From the NCBI GenBank assembly GCA_944386325.1, contig CALXAP010000004.1:1-64000 (forward strand): a DNA stretch of 64,000 bases, read 5' to 3'. Both the position numbers and the translations under genes were made by a program. This DNA is from an uncultured Clostridia bacterium (lineage in GTDB: Bacteria; Bacillota; Clostridia; TANB77; CAG-508). Of the stretch, positions 34,386 through 44,682 are shown in pieces (the stretch's first letter is position 1; each line of letters begins with the position of its first letter). The notes under the pieces are model-generated. The model was not told the origin of the DNA. It saw nothing but the letters and a program-made list of their open reading frames with translations, and ran no database searches.

Positions 34386-34702
34386 TCCCTATATCAAGCA
34401 ATTTTATTAAATTATACATTTAAAATTAATATATTTCAATAAATTTTGCATTATTTGTTCTGTAAGTGTTACAAGTAACACTTACTATTTACAGTTAATA
34501 AAGTAAGATAAAGATTTTGATATAGTAATATTTCATAAATTTTTCGGCTCAATACGATATTTAAGAATTTGCTATATTAATTTAAGTCCTAGACATAAGC
34601 ATATTATATCAAAATCATATGCCATGAACTGCAACATTAAAGTAAATTTAAGTCTATAATTACTAATACAATTATTCTATGAAAAAATAAAAATTAAGTT
34701 AC
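34386..34702. other. intergenic region with repeat B copy 1
   Basis: No gene visible. It contains CATAAATTTTTCGGCTCAAT and a continuation (34534-34573) that recurs near 46059 and 60088, each preceded by a TTTTGATATA-like stretch. Confidence 0.6.
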
Positions 34703-35350
34703 TTATAAGAAATATTTGGATATTGCGATAATTATAAGAAGTATTCCAGAAATTATACTCCAAATATTTTCAGGTAATTTTGATAATTTAAATATTTTCT
34801 TACTTATATTCTTCCCTAAAGATAAAAAAATAAGCTGAAAACTTGCAACTAAAATAGAAAATAAAAATGAATTTACACCGATTATACTACTTCCAATACC
34901 TACACCTATTGAATCTATAGATAAAGCAACTCCTAAAAATATTGCTTCTTTCCAATCTATTGTTTTTGAATTATCTAAATCTGATGAAATAGGATTACGA
35001 ATAATTTTGATGGTAATACCTAAGAACTTAATAAAAAAACTGTAGATTTTGGGTTCTTTATTAGAAATGTTAGATGGAATATTTTTTTCTTTTTTTAATG
35101 CTTGATAAATAATCCACATACCAATACAAAATAATAAAATACTGCCAATTAATTTGATATAATTTCTAGGTAAAACATTAATTAAAAAATTTCCAAAAAT
35201 AATAGAAATACTAGTAAAAAAAATTGAAATAAAAAATAATAATATTTTAGAGATTATAGATATCTTAGTATCTCTTAATCCATATGTAATACCTATACCA
35301 AAAGAATCTATACTTACAGATAAAGCAAGCAATAAGCAAGTAAGTAGCAT
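34703..35350 (-). CDS. ytaF: sporulation membrane protein YtaF (MntP-like fold)
   Basis: A 215-residue membrane protein of six helices. Two homologous halves carry the same small motif, LALSVSIDSFGIGITYGL and LGVALSIDSIGVGIGSS, typical of the YtaF/MntP group. ATG 35350 is preferred from the TGGAGG site seven bases before it. YtaF is known from spore-formers; its transport substrate is not settled. Confidence 0.85.
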   Translation of the reverse strand: MLLTCLLLALSVSIDSFGIGITYGLRDTKISIISKILLFFISIFFTSISIIFGNFLINVLPRNYIKLIGSILLFCIGMWIIYQALKKEKNIPSNISNKEPKIYSFFIKFLGITIKIIRNPISSDLDNSKTIDWKEAIFLGVALSIDSIGVGIGSSIIGVNSFLFSILVASFQLIFLSLGKNISKKIFKLSKLPENIWSIISGILLIIIAISKYFL

Positions 35351-35476
35351 ATTAAAACCTCCACATATATAACTTCTATTTACATAATATGAAGAAAATA
35401 AAAAAATGATAAAAAAGTAATAATGTAAAAGTACAAGCATAAATATGTATTAGTTAAAAACAAAGGAGGATAAATT

Positions 35477-38122
35477 ATGTGGTATACAATGGACATTAAT
35501 AAAGTTAAACGAGAGATGAAAACTAACATACAACTTGGGCTTACATACAAAGAAGCAAAAAAAAGATTGGAAGAAAATGGACCAAATAAATTAGAAGATA
35601 AAAAAAAGGAGAGTTTATTTATAAGATTTGTTAAACAATTTAATGATTTTATGATTATTATTTTGATAATTGCTTCTATAATATCAGCTTTAGTTGCTAA
35701 AATCGAAGGGAGTAATGATTATATTGATTCAATAATAATTATTGCTATAGTAGTATTTAATGCTATCTTAGGATTAATACAGGAAAATAAAGCAGAAAAA
35801 TCTCTTGAGGCTTTAAAAAATATGTCTTCACCTATTGCAAAAGTAAAAAGAGATGGAAAAATAATTAATGTAAAAAATGAAGATGTTGTTATTGGTGATA
35901 TTGTAATATTAGAAGCGGGTAGTTTTGTTCCAGCAGATTGTAGGATAATAAGAAGTTCTAATTTAAAAATAGAAGAATCAGCTTTAACAGGAGAAACATT
36001 GCCAGTTGAAAAAGATGCAAATGTTATTTTAAAAGAAAAAACACAATTAGGTGATAGAATAAATATGGCATATGCTACTACAATTGTTTTAAATGGTAGT
36101 GGAGAAGGTATTGTAACAAATACTGGTATGAGTACAAATGTTGGAAAAATTGCTAAAATGATTATAGATAATGAAACACCAGAAACTCCAATACAAAAAA
36201 AATTAGGAGAAGTAGGAAAAACTTTAGGTCTAGTATGTTTAATAATATGTTTTTTAATATTTATAATAGGTATATTAAAAAAGATTGCACCAGTAGAAAT
36301 GTTTATGACATCTGTAGGACTTGCTGTTGCTGCAATTCCAGAAGGTTTACCAGCAATAGTAACTATAATGTTATCAATTGGTGTTACTAAAATGGCAAGA
36401 AAAAATGCAATTATTAGAAAATTACCAGCTGTTGAAACATTGGGTAGTAGTAATGTAATTTGTTCTGATAAAACAGGAACATTAACACAAAATAAAATGC
36501 AGGTGGTAAAACTTTGTAATTATAAAGAAAATGTAAGTAAATTAGAAGAAGAGTTAATTTTAAAATTAGGTACAATGTGTACAGATAGTACGATTGAATA
36601 TGAACATGGGAAAGAAATTGCAATTGGTGATCCAACAGAAATTGCAATTGTTAGGAAAACAAATGAAATAGGAGTGTATAAAGATAATTTATATTTAGAA
36701 AATGAAAGAATAAATGAGATACCATTTGATTCAAATAGAAAATTAATGACAACAGTTCATAAATGTAAAGATGGAAAAATTCTTATTATAACTAAAGGTG
36801 CACCAGATGTATTATTAAAAAGATGTAATAGATATTTAAAAGACAAAAATGAAAAACAAATGGATACAATAATAGAAAAACAGATAAATACAAATAATGA
36901 TAATATGGCAAACAAAGCTTTAAGAGTTATAGGTATTAGTTATAAAGAGATAGATTTTTTACCTGAGAAAATAGATTCTGCTAGTTTAGAAAATGATTTA
37001 GTTTTTGTTGGTTTAATTGGAATGATTGATCCACCAAGAGAAGGTGTAAAAGAAGCTGTTCAAAATTGTAAAAGAGCAGGAATAAAGACTGTTATGATAA
37101 CAGGTGACCATATAGTTACAGCAAAAGCAATAGCGAGACAAATTAATATATTAGATAAAGATGATTTAGCTATAACAGGTGATGAGTTAGATAAATTATC
37201 TAAAAAAGAATTAGAAAAAAATATCAATAGATATTCAGTATTTGCAAGGGTTTCACCAGAGCATAAGGTGAGAATAGTAGAGGCTTTTCAAAATACAGGT
37301 GCTGTAGTTGCAATGACTGGTGATGGAGTAAATGATGCACCAGCCTTAAAAAAGGCAGATATAGGTGTAGCTATGGGGAAAAATGGTACAGATGTTGCTA
37401 AAAATGCGGCAGATATGGTGTTAACAGATGATAATTTTGTTACAATTGTTGGTGCAGTAAAACAGGGAAGAACGATTTTTAAAAATATTCAAAAAGCTAT
37501 ACATTTTTTGATTGCAACAAATATTGGTGAAATTGTTACAATATTTATTGGATTATTATTAGGATTAAAATCTCCATTATTAGCAATCCAATTATTATGG
37601 ATAAACTTAGTAACTGATTCTCTTCCAGCTATAGCACTTGGACTTGAACCACCAGAAAAAAATGTTATGTTAAAAAAGCCGATAGATAAGAAAAAAGGTA
37701 TATTTTCAGATGGATTATGGGGAAAAATAATTGTTGAAGGTACTATGATTGGAATGTTGACATTACTAGCATTTACATTGGGAAGTAAATTATATGGATT
37801 AGAAGTAGGAAGAACTATGGCATTTCTTGTACTTGGTTTATCAGAATTAGTACATTGTTTTAATATCAAAAGTGAAGAATCTATATTTAAAACAGGAATT
37901 TTTGAAAATAAATATCTAATAGGTGCATTTATACTTGGTACAATATTACAAGCAGGAGTTGTATGTATACCAGCTCTGGCAGATATATTTAAACTAGTTC
38001 CATTAGATTCTACACAATGGTTATATGTTGTAATAATTTCTCTTGCACCAATTGTTATTATGGAGGTGCAAAAGAAATTTAATGAAATAAAATTTGGTAA
38101 AGTTGTATACAATTTTAAATAA
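35477..38122 (+). CDS. calcium-transporting P-type ATPase (P2A)
   Basis: An 881-residue cation pump. N-terminal cation-ATPase domain; actuator ALTGETLPVEKD near 175; M4 ion site VAAIPEGLPAIVTI near 290; phosphorylation site CSDKTGTLTQNKM near 330; nucleotide domain TKGAPDVLLKRC; hinge MTGDGVNDAPALKKADIG near 620; then six C-terminal helices including NLVTDSLPAIALGLEPPE. These match SERCA/PMR1-like Ca2+ pumps (YloB type) that export Ca2+, probably important in sporulation. AAGGAGG site; converging overlap with the traX-like gene. Confidence 0.92.
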   Translation: MWYTMDINKVKREMKTNIQLGLTYKEAKKRLEENGPNKLEDKKKESLFIRFVKQFNDFMIIILIIASIISALVAKIEGSNDYIDSIIIIAIVVFNAILGLIQENKAEKSLEALKNMSSPIAKVKRDGKIINVKNEDVVIGDIVILEAGSFVPADCRIIRSSNLKIEESALTGETLPVEKDANVILKEKTQLGDRINMAYATTIVLNGSGEGIVTNTGMSTNVGKIAKMIIDNETPETPIQKKLGEVGKTLGLVCLIICFLIFIIGILKKIAPVEMFMTSVGLAVAAIPEGLPAIVTIMLSIGVTKMARKNAIIRKLPAVETLGSSNVICSDKTGTLTQNKMQVVKLCNYKENVSKLEEELILKLGTMCTDSTIEYEHGKEIAIGDPTEIAIVRKTNEIGVYKDNLYLENERINEIPFDSNRKLMTTVHKCKDGKILIITKGAPDVLLKRCNRYLKDKNEKQMDTIIEKQINTNNDNMANKALRVIGISYKEIDFLPEKIDSASLENDLVFVGLIGMIDPPREGVKEAVQNCKRAGIKTVMITGDHIVTAKAIARQINILDKDDLAITGDELDKLSKKELEKNINRYSVFARVSPEHKVRIVEAFQNTGAVVAMTGDGVNDAPALKKADIGVAMGKNGTDVAKNAADMVLTDDNFVTIVGAVKQGRTIFKNIQKAIHFLIATNIGEIVTIFIGLLLGLKSPLLAIQLLWINLVTDSLPAIALGLEPPEKNVMLKKPIDKKKGIFSDGLWGKIIVEGTMIGMLTLLAFTLGSKLYGLEVGRTMAFLVLGLSELVHCFNIKSEESIFKTGIFENKYLIGAFILGTILQAGVVCIPALADIFKLVPLDSTQWLYVVIISLAPIVIMEVQKKFNEIKFGKVVYNFK

Positions 38123-38783
38123 GTGAGCCTATATATAAAATTAATAAATGTAAAGGATAGAAAATATATAGTAAATATTTAGTCTTTAGACCTAATTTAC
38201 CATTATATAATAGTATTGGTATTATTGAAGTAAAAGTTGCTATTGTTATAATTATATAAGCATAATGAAAATTATAGTTTATTAAATAAGGTAAATATTT
38301 ATATATACACATTAATAAAAATGATAATACCATTAATAGCTTATTATTTTTAAAAACAAAAAATAATAATATCAATAAAATACCCCAATATCCATAGTCA
38401 ACTTTAATATATTCTCCAATAAAACATAAAACAAATATAATTAATAAACTAAGAAATTTATTATCTAATTTATCAAATGCAATTATACATAATAATCCCA
38501 AAAAAAGTGTGAAAAATATATTTAAAGTATAGTCAAATCCAATAGAATATTCAAAAAGCATAAAAGGTATTTGAGATATTAATGCAAAAATACCAAGTCT
38601 CGATAAATATTTTTTTAAATTTTTAGTATGTATATAGCCTTCTGATATTTGAAATGCAAATATAGGGAAGGCTAACCTTCCTAAATAGTTTGCAAAAGTA
38701 AAATTGCCAGAGTTTAAGAAATATCCTACATGATCAAAAAGCATCGATATTACGGCTATTATTTTTAAATGAAATGCATTCAT
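38115..38783 (-). CDS. TraX family membrane protein
   Basis: A 222-residue, multi-helix membrane protein. It starts MNAFHLKIIAVISMLFDHVG and continues with GRLAFPIFAFQISEGY, the TraX signature; the C terminus ends FYPLHLLILYIG. TraX-like proteins are predicted acyltransferases. ATG 38783 follows a TGGAGG site. Overlaps the Ca2+ ATPase end by eight bases on the opposite strand. Confidence 0.85.
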   Translation of the reverse strand: MNAFHLKIIAVISMLFDHVGYFLNSGNFTFANYLGRLAFPIFAFQISEGYIHTKNLKKYLSRLGIFALISQIPFMLFEYSIGFDYTLNIFFTLFLGLLCIIAFDKLDNKFLSLLIIFVLCFIGEYIKVDYGYWGILLILLFFVFKNNKLLMVLSFLLMCIYKYLPYLINYNFHYAYIIITIATFTSIIPILLYNGKLGLKTKYLLYIFYPLHLLILYIGSLI

Positions 38784-38795
38784 ATATACCTCCAT

Positions 38796-39040
38796 TTGTA
38801 CAAAAAATTATATAAAAAATTCTAAAAACATCTCCAATCGCATTCAAAATTTATAAAAAATAATATAGAAAAAATCTAATATAATAGTTGTAGGGGAAAA
38901 CAGTGTTCGCCCGCGCTAAATAGCTATTTCTCAAAAATTGAATATATAAATATAGTTGTGATTTTAATATAGTAATGTTACAATTTACGGCATATAATTT
39001 TTATAAGTTGTGAATTTTTATAAATTTATAAAAATTTACA
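38796..39040. other. intergenic region with repeat C copy 2 and repeat A copy 3
   Basis: Repeat C at about 38827-38854 and a degenerate repeat A (GGGGAAAACAGTGTTCGCCC, 38893-38912) in the same order and spacing as in the region at 32535-32646. No gene is visible. Confidence 0.65.
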
Positions 39041-39047
39041 TAAAACA

Positions 39048-39076
39048 TTGACAACGAAGCAAAAAAATTATATAAT
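39048..39076 (+). promoter_or_regulatory. promoter for the gene at 39110
   Basis: Perfect TTGACA and TATAAT with 17-base spacing. Confidence 0.75.
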
Positions 39077-39109
39077 AATTGAGCAATAAAATTTAAGGAG
39101 TGAACACAA

Positions 39110-39364
39110 ATGAATATTATGTTCAAAGCACAAAAACAAACAGAAACATTAAAACGGAATTTTTTCTTAAGCTTTTTTATGAAACATTATCTTATTTTAA
39201 TAATGTTTCTTTCATTGATAGGAATAATTGTCAATGAGAAATTGGATGGAAGTATTTATACTTCTGTAGTTTTTTTGATTGTTTTAAGTGTATGTCTTCT
39301 GATAAAGTTTTATCAAAACTTTGATCCATTTGAAAAAATGGATGCATATTGGAGAAAAAAATAA
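39110..39364 (+). CDS. small two-helix membrane protein with an in-frame CGG
   Basis: An 84-residue protein with AAGGAGTG before ATG and a consensus promoter. Two hydrophobic segments (HYLILIMFLSLIGIIV; YTSVVFLIVLSVCLLI) and a charged end. Codon 16 is CGG (39155). If CGG were read +1 here, translation would stop four codons later, so either CGG is decoded in frame in this gene, or the true product is a 19-residue peptide, or translation of the membrane part starts at ATG 39179. Function unknown. Confidence 0.6.
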   Translation: MNIMFKAQKQTETLKRNFFLSFFMKHYLILIMFLSLIGIIVNEKLDGSIYTSVVFLIVLSVCLLIKFYQNFDPFEKMDAYWRKK

Positions 39365-39376
39365 AATTAATAAAAA

Positions 39377-39408
39377 AACACTATAGGTTTTCCTATAGTG
39401 TTTTTTTC
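39377..39408. terminator. bidirectional terminator
   Basis: AACACTATAGG pairs with CCTATAGTGTT around TTTT, with A-runs before and T-runs after, between converging genes. Confidence 0.85.
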
Positions 39409-39422
39409 ATATTATAGGAATT

Positions 39423-39959
39423 TTATTTTATCCATTTCATTACTGATATAGTTTCTACAATATTTACAAATTCAAATATTAATAAAATAAAACCACATGC
39501 TGAAATTAGAATAGATGAAGCAAAAGGATTAAATAACATAACAATACCAACTATTAAAGTAACAATTGAAACTATTAATATAAGTTTTGCTCTATCTTTA
39601 GAATAATCTCTCATTGCCATAGAAACTTGTATTGATGTAACACTTTTTAAAATAATCCATGCTCCAATTAAAATTGATAAAAATGTATTTATTATATTAG
39701 GGTTAAATATAAATACTAGTCCAAAAAGTAATGATAAAATTCCCTCAACAAGTTCAAAGCTAAACATTTTTAATTCTTTTGAACTTCTAAAATATGATAT
39801 TGTATGATAAGCACCATTAATAGCTAAAACAATTCCAATAACAATCATTAAAAAATTAAGTGAAGCAGTTGGTTTAAAAATTAAAAACAATGCTAATACT
39901 ATTAATAAAATAGAAGTAAGTATAGAATTTTTTGAATATGTTTTTATAAAATTTTTCAT
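39423..39959 (-). CDS. DUF308/HdeD-like membrane protein
   Basis: A 178-residue protein with six predicted helices in three similar pairs (NSILTSILLIVLALFLIFKP; ILSLLFGLVFIFNPN; LIVGIVMLFNPFASS). The repeated helix-FNP pattern is typical of HdeD-like DUF308 proteins. ATG 39959 follows AAAGGAGG. Role unknown, sometimes linked to stress. Confidence 0.8.
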   Translation of the reverse strand: MKNFIKTYSKNSILTSILLIVLALFLIFKPTASLNFLMIVIGIVLAINGAYHTISYFRSSKELKMFSFELVEGILSLLFGLVFIFNPNIINTFLSILIGAWIILKSVTSIQVSMAMRDYSKDRAKLILIVSIVTLIVGIVMLFNPFASSILISACGFILLIFEFVNIVETISVMKWIK

Positions 39960-40177
39960 ATAAATTCCTCCTTTACTATTATGCTCCATATTTACAAATA
40001 TAATATAACATAAGCAATTATTTTTGTTAATAGTTTAATAAAATAAAAATTCTTAATTTTATTAGCTGTGAAGAGTAATTAATAAATGACTCTTTGTTAT
40101 TTATATATATGTATTGAAAAAAATAATCATATATGATATAAATTAAGAAAAGTCGTTATAACGAAAGGTGATACTTT

Positions 40178-41203
40178 TTGAGAGAAAATATTAAAGATTA
40201 TAATTTAGAAGAATTAAAAGAAAAATTCATAGAAATAGGAGAAAAAAAGTATAGAGCAGAGCAGACTTTTAAATGGCTATATAAAGAAAATATAATAGAT
40301 TTTAATGATATGACAAATCTTTCATTAGATTTGAGAAATAAATTAAATGAATTATTTTATATACCAATATTTAATATTATAAAAAAACAAGAATCAAAAG
40401 ATGGGACAAAAAAATATCTTTTTGATGTAGGTGATGGAAATGCTATAGAGACTGTTCTTATGAAATATAAATATGGATATTCAATTTGTGTTTCATCACA
40501 AATTGGTTGCAAAATGGGATGTAAGTTTTGTGCTTCAACAGGAATTGCTTTTGTAAGAAATTTAACAGCTGGGGAAATAGTAGAACAATTACAAGCAGTG
40601 GAAAGAGAAGAGAATATTAGAATATCAAATATTGTTTTTATGGGAATAGGAGAGCCATTAGATAATTATGATAATGTAATAAAAGCTATAAGAATAATAA
40701 ATAATGATAATGGAATAGCTATAGGTGCAAGGCATATAAGTATTTCAACTAGTGGTATTGTTCCTAAGATATATAAACTTGCAGATGAAAAAATACAATG
40801 TACACTTTCTATATCTTTACACAGCCCAGTAGATGAAAAACGAAGTGAATTAATGCCTATTAATAAGGTATATAATATTGAAGAGCTAATTAAAGCATGC
40901 AAATATTATATAGAGAAAACAAATAGAAGAGTTTCTTTTGAATATGCTTTAGCAAAAGAAAGAAACGATAATTTAGATGATGCAAAAAAGCTTGTAAGAT
41001 TATTAAAAGGAATGAATTGTCATGTAAATTTAATTCCTATTAATGAAGTAAATAATTCAGATTTTAGGAAGAGTACAAATGAAAATATTATAAGATTTAG
41101 AGATTATTTAAATAGCAAGGGAATTGTAGCAACAATAAGGAGAGAATTAGGTTCTGATATAGATGCAGCATGTGGTCAATTGAGAAGAAAAAATTTGAAC
41201 TAA
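40178..41203 (+). CDS. rlmN: 23S rRNA (adenine2503-C2)-methyltransferase RlmN
   Basis: A 341-residue radical SAM enzyme. N-terminal accessory domain (YRAEQTFKWLY), radical SAM cluster GCKMGCKFCAST (about 112-123), VFMGIGEPLDNYDNV near 155, SLHSP near 210, and a C-terminal RRELGSDIDAACGQL with the methyl-carrying Cys. It methylates A2503 of 23S rRNA and A37 of some tRNAs, the latter relevant to decoding fidelity. TTG start with AAAGGTG upstream. First gene of the rlmN-stp-prkC-rpe run. Confidence 0.95.
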   Translation: MRENIKDYNLEELKEKFIEIGEKKYRAEQTFKWLYKENIIDFNDMTNLSLDLRNKLNELFYIPIFNIIKKQESKDGTKKYLFDVGDGNAIETVLMKYKYGYSICVSSQIGCKMGCKFCASTGIAFVRNLTAGEIVEQLQAVEREENIRISNIVFMGIGEPLDNYDNVIKAIRIINNDNGIAIGARHISISTSGIVPKIYKLADEKIQCTLSISLHSPVDEKRSELMPINKVYNIEELIKACKYYIEKTNRRVSFEYALAKERNDNLDDAKKLVRLLKGMNCHVNLIPINEVNNSDFRKSTNENIIRFRDYLNSKGIVATIRRELGSDIDAACGQLRRKNLN

Positions 41204-41218
41204 TTTAGAGGTGAAATA

Positions 41219-41944
41219 ATGTTAGTTTTTGCAAGTACAGATATAGGTATGTCAAGAAATATGAATCAAGATTATTATTATATTTCAGATGATGAAGAAT
41301 TATCTATATTTATTTTAGCTGATGGAATGGGAGGATACAATGGTGGAGAAATAGCTAGTAAAATAGCTGTTGAATCTGCAAGAAAATTCTTAGAAGAAAA
41401 TTTCAAAAAAGTTCAAAATGATAGAAAACAAATTGTGAATATATTAAAATCAGCAACAAATTATGCAAATAATACAGTGTACGAAATTTCAAAGGAAAAT
41501 AAAAATTTGGAGGAAATGGGAACAACACTAGAAATTTGTTTAATTAATAATAATAAAATATATATTAGTCATATTGGTGATAGTAGAGTATATAGTATAA
41601 TAGATGGAAAAATTCAAAGACTTACAATGGATCATAGTTATGTAGAAAAATTGGTAAGAGATGGTACTATTACAAGAGAAGAAGCAGAAAATCATCCAAA
41701 GAAACATGTTTTAATTAAAGCATTAGGATGTGTTCCAGAAGTTGAGCCAGATATAATAGAAGCAGAATTAAAGAAAGAAGAAATTATAGTTATATGCTCA
41801 GATGGTTTAACAAATATGCTAAAAGATGAACAAATAAAAAATATAGTAATAAATAATATTGAAAATCCAGAAAAGGAACTAATAAAAGAGGCAAATATAG
41901 CAGGAGGATATGATAATATTACTGCCATTATTATAAGAAATTAA
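41219..41944 (+). CDS. PP2C-type Ser/Thr phosphatase (Stp/PrpC)
   Basis: A 241-residue protein. Metal-binding motifs: TDIGMSRNMNQDYY (11-24), LADGMGGYNGGE (about 37-48), SHIGDSRVY, ICSDGLTNML, and the C-terminal GGYDNITAII. It dephosphorylates targets of the adjacent PASTA kinase. The pair is a conserved cell-wall/growth signalling module in Firmicutes. Confidence 0.93.
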   Translation: MLVFASTDIGMSRNMNQDYYYISDDEELSIFILADGMGGYNGGEIASKIAVESARKFLEENFKKVQNDRKQIVNILKSATNYANNTVYEISKENKNLEEMGTTLEICLINNNKIYISHIGDSRVYSIIDGKIQRLTMDHSYVEKLVRDGTITREEAENHPKKHVLIKALGCVPEVEPDIIEAELKKEEIIVICSDGLTNMLKDEQIKNIVINNIENPEKELIKEANIAGGYDNITAIIIRN

Positions 41945-41981
41945 TATTATACAAGAAAGGCTATAGAAAGGAAGGATAAGA

Positions 41982-43937
41982 ATGAACCTTGAAGGTAAAA
42001 TAATTGGTAATAGATATGAAGTCATTACAAAAATAGGTTGTGGTGGAATGGCTACAGTATATAAGGCAAGAGATAATGTATTAAATAGAAATGTTGCTAT
42101 AAAGGTTTTAAGAGAAGAATTTACAACAGATGAGGAGTTTATAAAAAGATTTAATATAGAAGCACAAGCTGCTGCTAGTTTAACACATCCTAATATTGTT
42201 TCAATATATGATGTAGGTAATGAGGGAGATTTACATTATATTGTTATGGAACTTATACAAGGAAAAACATTGAAAGAAATAATTAATGAAAATGGTGTTT
42301 TACCTTGGAAATGGAGTATTAATATATCAATACAAATTGCTTCTGCTTTAGAGATGGCTCATAGAAATAATATAGTTCATAGAGATATAAAACCACATAA
42401 TATAATTATTACAGAAGATGGAATTGCAAAAGTTACTGACTTTGGAATTGCAAAAGCTGTTTCAAACTCTACTATTACTGCTTTTGGTACAACAATCGGT
42501 TCTGTGCATTATTTTTCACCAGAACATGCTAGAGGAGGATATACTGATGCAAAATCGGATTTATATTCACTAGGTGTTGTAATGTATGAGATGATGACAG
42601 GTAGAGTTCCTTTTGATGCTGATACGCCAGTATCTATAGCATTAAAACATATGCAAGAGGAAGCTGTAGAACCTATTAAACTTAATTCAACTATACCTCA
42701 GGTTGTAAATAATATAATAATGAAAGCAATGCAAAAAGATGTGAATTTAAGATATTCGTCTGCTACAGAAATGTTAAGAGATTTAAGAGATGCTCTAAAA
42801 GATCCTAATGGCAATTTCGTTCATATAGAAAAAATGAATAATGATTCTCCAACTCAAAGAATTGACTTAAATGAAAATAATATATCAAACAGTAAGAAAA
42901 AAGGAAAAATTAGAGAATATTTTGCGAAACATAAAGTTGCAAAAGTATTTGCAATATTATTATCGTGTATATTAGTTTTTGCAATAGCTATGTGGGGAAC
43001 AGTATTTTTTGTAGATAAAAACAGACCAAAACAAGTACAAATTCCTGATTTAGTAAATGATAATATTGAGGATGCAAAAAAGGAATTGGATAGTTTAAAT
43101 TTAAAATATGAAATAACAGAAGAATATAATTCTGAAAAAGAAGCGGGAATTATAATTTCTCAAGAACCTAAATATCAAGATAATTATGAAATAAATGATA
43201 CAGAAGTTATAAAACTTGTTGTAAGTTTAGGAAGTGAAATGACAGAGGTTCCAAAGGTTGTTGGTGAAACTAAAGAAGATGCAGAAAAAATGATAAGTAA
43301 TGCAAAATTAAAAATTGAATTTACAGAAGAAAAAAGTGAAAAAGTAGAAGAAGGAATAGTAATAAGACAAGAACCATCTGCCAATGAAGAAGTAGAAGCT
43401 GGTTCAACTGTTAAAGTTTATGTAAGTATAGGTAGAGGTATTAAACAAATAGAAATGGTTAATGTTGTAGGTCAAGATGAAAGTACTGCTAAAAAAACAT
43501 TAGAAGATTTAGGGTTTAAAGTTAAGATTAATTATAATGAAACTTCATCTGATAATGGAAAAGTAACAAAACAAAGTATAGATGAAGGAAAAGAAGTTGA
43601 TGAAGGAACTAGTGTTACATTAACTGTTAATAAAGTTATAGCAACAAAAAATGTAACTGTAAGTATAAATATAAAGAAGATAACAAATTATAATCCTGAT
43701 GATGGGGAAAATACTACAGGTTCAAATAATAATACTGTTAATATAAGAGTAAATGATGAAAGAAGAACAGGAATTAGTAAAAATACTTCAAATTACAATA
43801 ATATAACATTATCAGGTAAAGAGGGTGAAACAAAAGAAATAAAAGTTGTAATTTCAGATCCAAAAACAGGTGAAGAAATTTATAGTTCAACAAAAAATTT
43901 CACTTTTGGTTCACAAGATACAATAACATTTGAGTAA
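41982..43937 (+). CDS. PASTA-domain Ser/Thr protein kinase (PrkC/Stk)
   Basis: A 651-residue kinase. Gly loop IGCGGMATVYKA (18-29), Lys41, HRDIKPHNI (catalytic Asp near 134), TDFGIAKA, an activation segment with Thr residues (SNSTITAFGTTIG), one membrane helix (about 322-347), then three PASTA repeats beginning near PDLVNDN, PKVVGET and VNVVGQD that sense muropeptides or lipid II, and an extra C-terminal beta domain (about 560-651). The internal CGG triplets are all out of frame. Confidence 0.93.
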   Translation: MNLEGKIIGNRYEVITKIGCGGMATVYKARDNVLNRNVAIKVLREEFTTDEEFIKRFNIEAQAAASLTHPNIVSIYDVGNEGDLHYIVMELIQGKTLKEIINENGVLPWKWSINISIQIASALEMAHRNNIVHRDIKPHNIIITEDGIAKVTDFGIAKAVSNSTITAFGTTIGSVHYFSPEHARGGYTDAKSDLYSLGVVMYEMMTGRVPFDADTPVSIALKHMQEEAVEPIKLNSTIPQVVNNIIMKAMQKDVNLRYSSATEMLRDLRDALKDPNGNFVHIEKMNNDSPTQRIDLNENNISNSKKKGKIREYFAKHKVAKVFAILLSCILVFAIAMWGTVFFVDKNRPKQVQIPDLVNDNIEDAKKELDSLNLKYEITEEYNSEKEAGIIISQEPKYQDNYEINDTEVIKLVVSLGSEMTEVPKVVGETKEDAEKMISNAKLKIEFTEEKSEKVEEGIVIRQEPSANEEVEAGSTVKVYVSIGRGIKQIEMVNVVGQDESTAKKTLEDLGFKVKINYNETSSDNGKVTKQSIDEGKEVDEGTSVTLTVNKVIATKNVTVSINIKKITNYNPDDGENTTGSNNNTVNIRVNDERRTGISKNTSNYNNITLSGKEGETKEIKVVISDPKTGEEIYSSTKNFTFGSQDTITFE

Positions 43938-43997
43938 AAGTATAGAGGGATGGATATATATCCATTCCTTTAATAATAAGAAAGTAGGGATTAATAT

Positions 43998-44660
43998 ATG
44001 ATAGAAATTTCAACTTCAATATTGTCAGTAAAAGAAGAGGATTCTGTAAAAACATTCTATAATCTAGAGACAGCAAAAACAGATTATTTTCATATAGATG
44101 TTATGGATGGAAAATTTGTAGAAAATAATACAAGTAAAATTATGCAAAAATATTCTGAGAAAATTAAACAAATATCTAACACACCTTTAGATGTACATTT
44201 AATGGTTGATGATGTTAATAAATATATTGAGGAATATATACCTATTGCTCCTTCATATATAACTTTTCATGTAGAAGCATGTAAAAATAAACAAGATGTA
44301 TTTAAGTGTATTGAAAAAATAAAGAAAAATAATATTAAAGTAGGTATTTCTTTAAAGCCACAAACAAGTATTGAAGAAATATATGAATTTTTGCCATATA
44401 TACATTTAGTATTAGTAATGACTGTAGAGCCTGGAAAAGGTGGGCAAAAACTTATTTCATATACTTTGGATAAGATAAAAGATGTAAAAAAATATATAGA
44501 AAATAATAGTTTAGATACATATATAGAAGCTGATGGAGGGATAAATTTAGAGACAGCCAAAGATGTAATAAATTCAGGTGCTGATATTTTGGTTTCTGGA
44601 AGTGCAATAATAAATGCAGATAATTACAAGAAAGTAATAGAAAAAATGAGAAGAATTTAG
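43998..44660 (+). CDS. rpe: ribulose-phosphate 3-epimerase
   Basis: A 220-residue TIM barrel. STSILS near residue 5, FHIDVMDGKFV (metal ligands) at about 32-42, DVHLMVDD near 69, VMTVEPGKGGQ near 140, and EADGGIN near 176 are the family motifs. It interconverts ribulose- and xylulose-5-phosphate. The usual rsgA gene between prkC and rpe is absent. The stop codon is the loop of a terminator. Confidence 0.92.
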   Translation: MIEISTSILSVKEEDSVKTFYNLETAKTDYFHIDVMDGKFVENNTSKIMQKYSEKIKQISNTPLDVHLMVDDVNKYIEEYIPIAPSYITFHVEACKNKQDVFKCIEKIKKNNIKVGISLKPQTSIEEIYEFLPYIHLVLVMTVEPGKGGQKLISYTLDKIKDVKKYIENNSLDTYIEADGGINLETAKDVINSGADILVSGSAIINADNYKKVIEKMRRI

Positions 44661-44678
44661 AATTCTTCTCATTTTTTC
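44642..44678. terminator. bidirectional terminator overlapping rpe stop
   Basis: AAAAATGAGAAGAATT pairs with AATTCTTCTCATTTTT; the three-base loop is the TAG stop of rpe. Confidence 0.85.
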
Positions 44679-44682
44679 TATA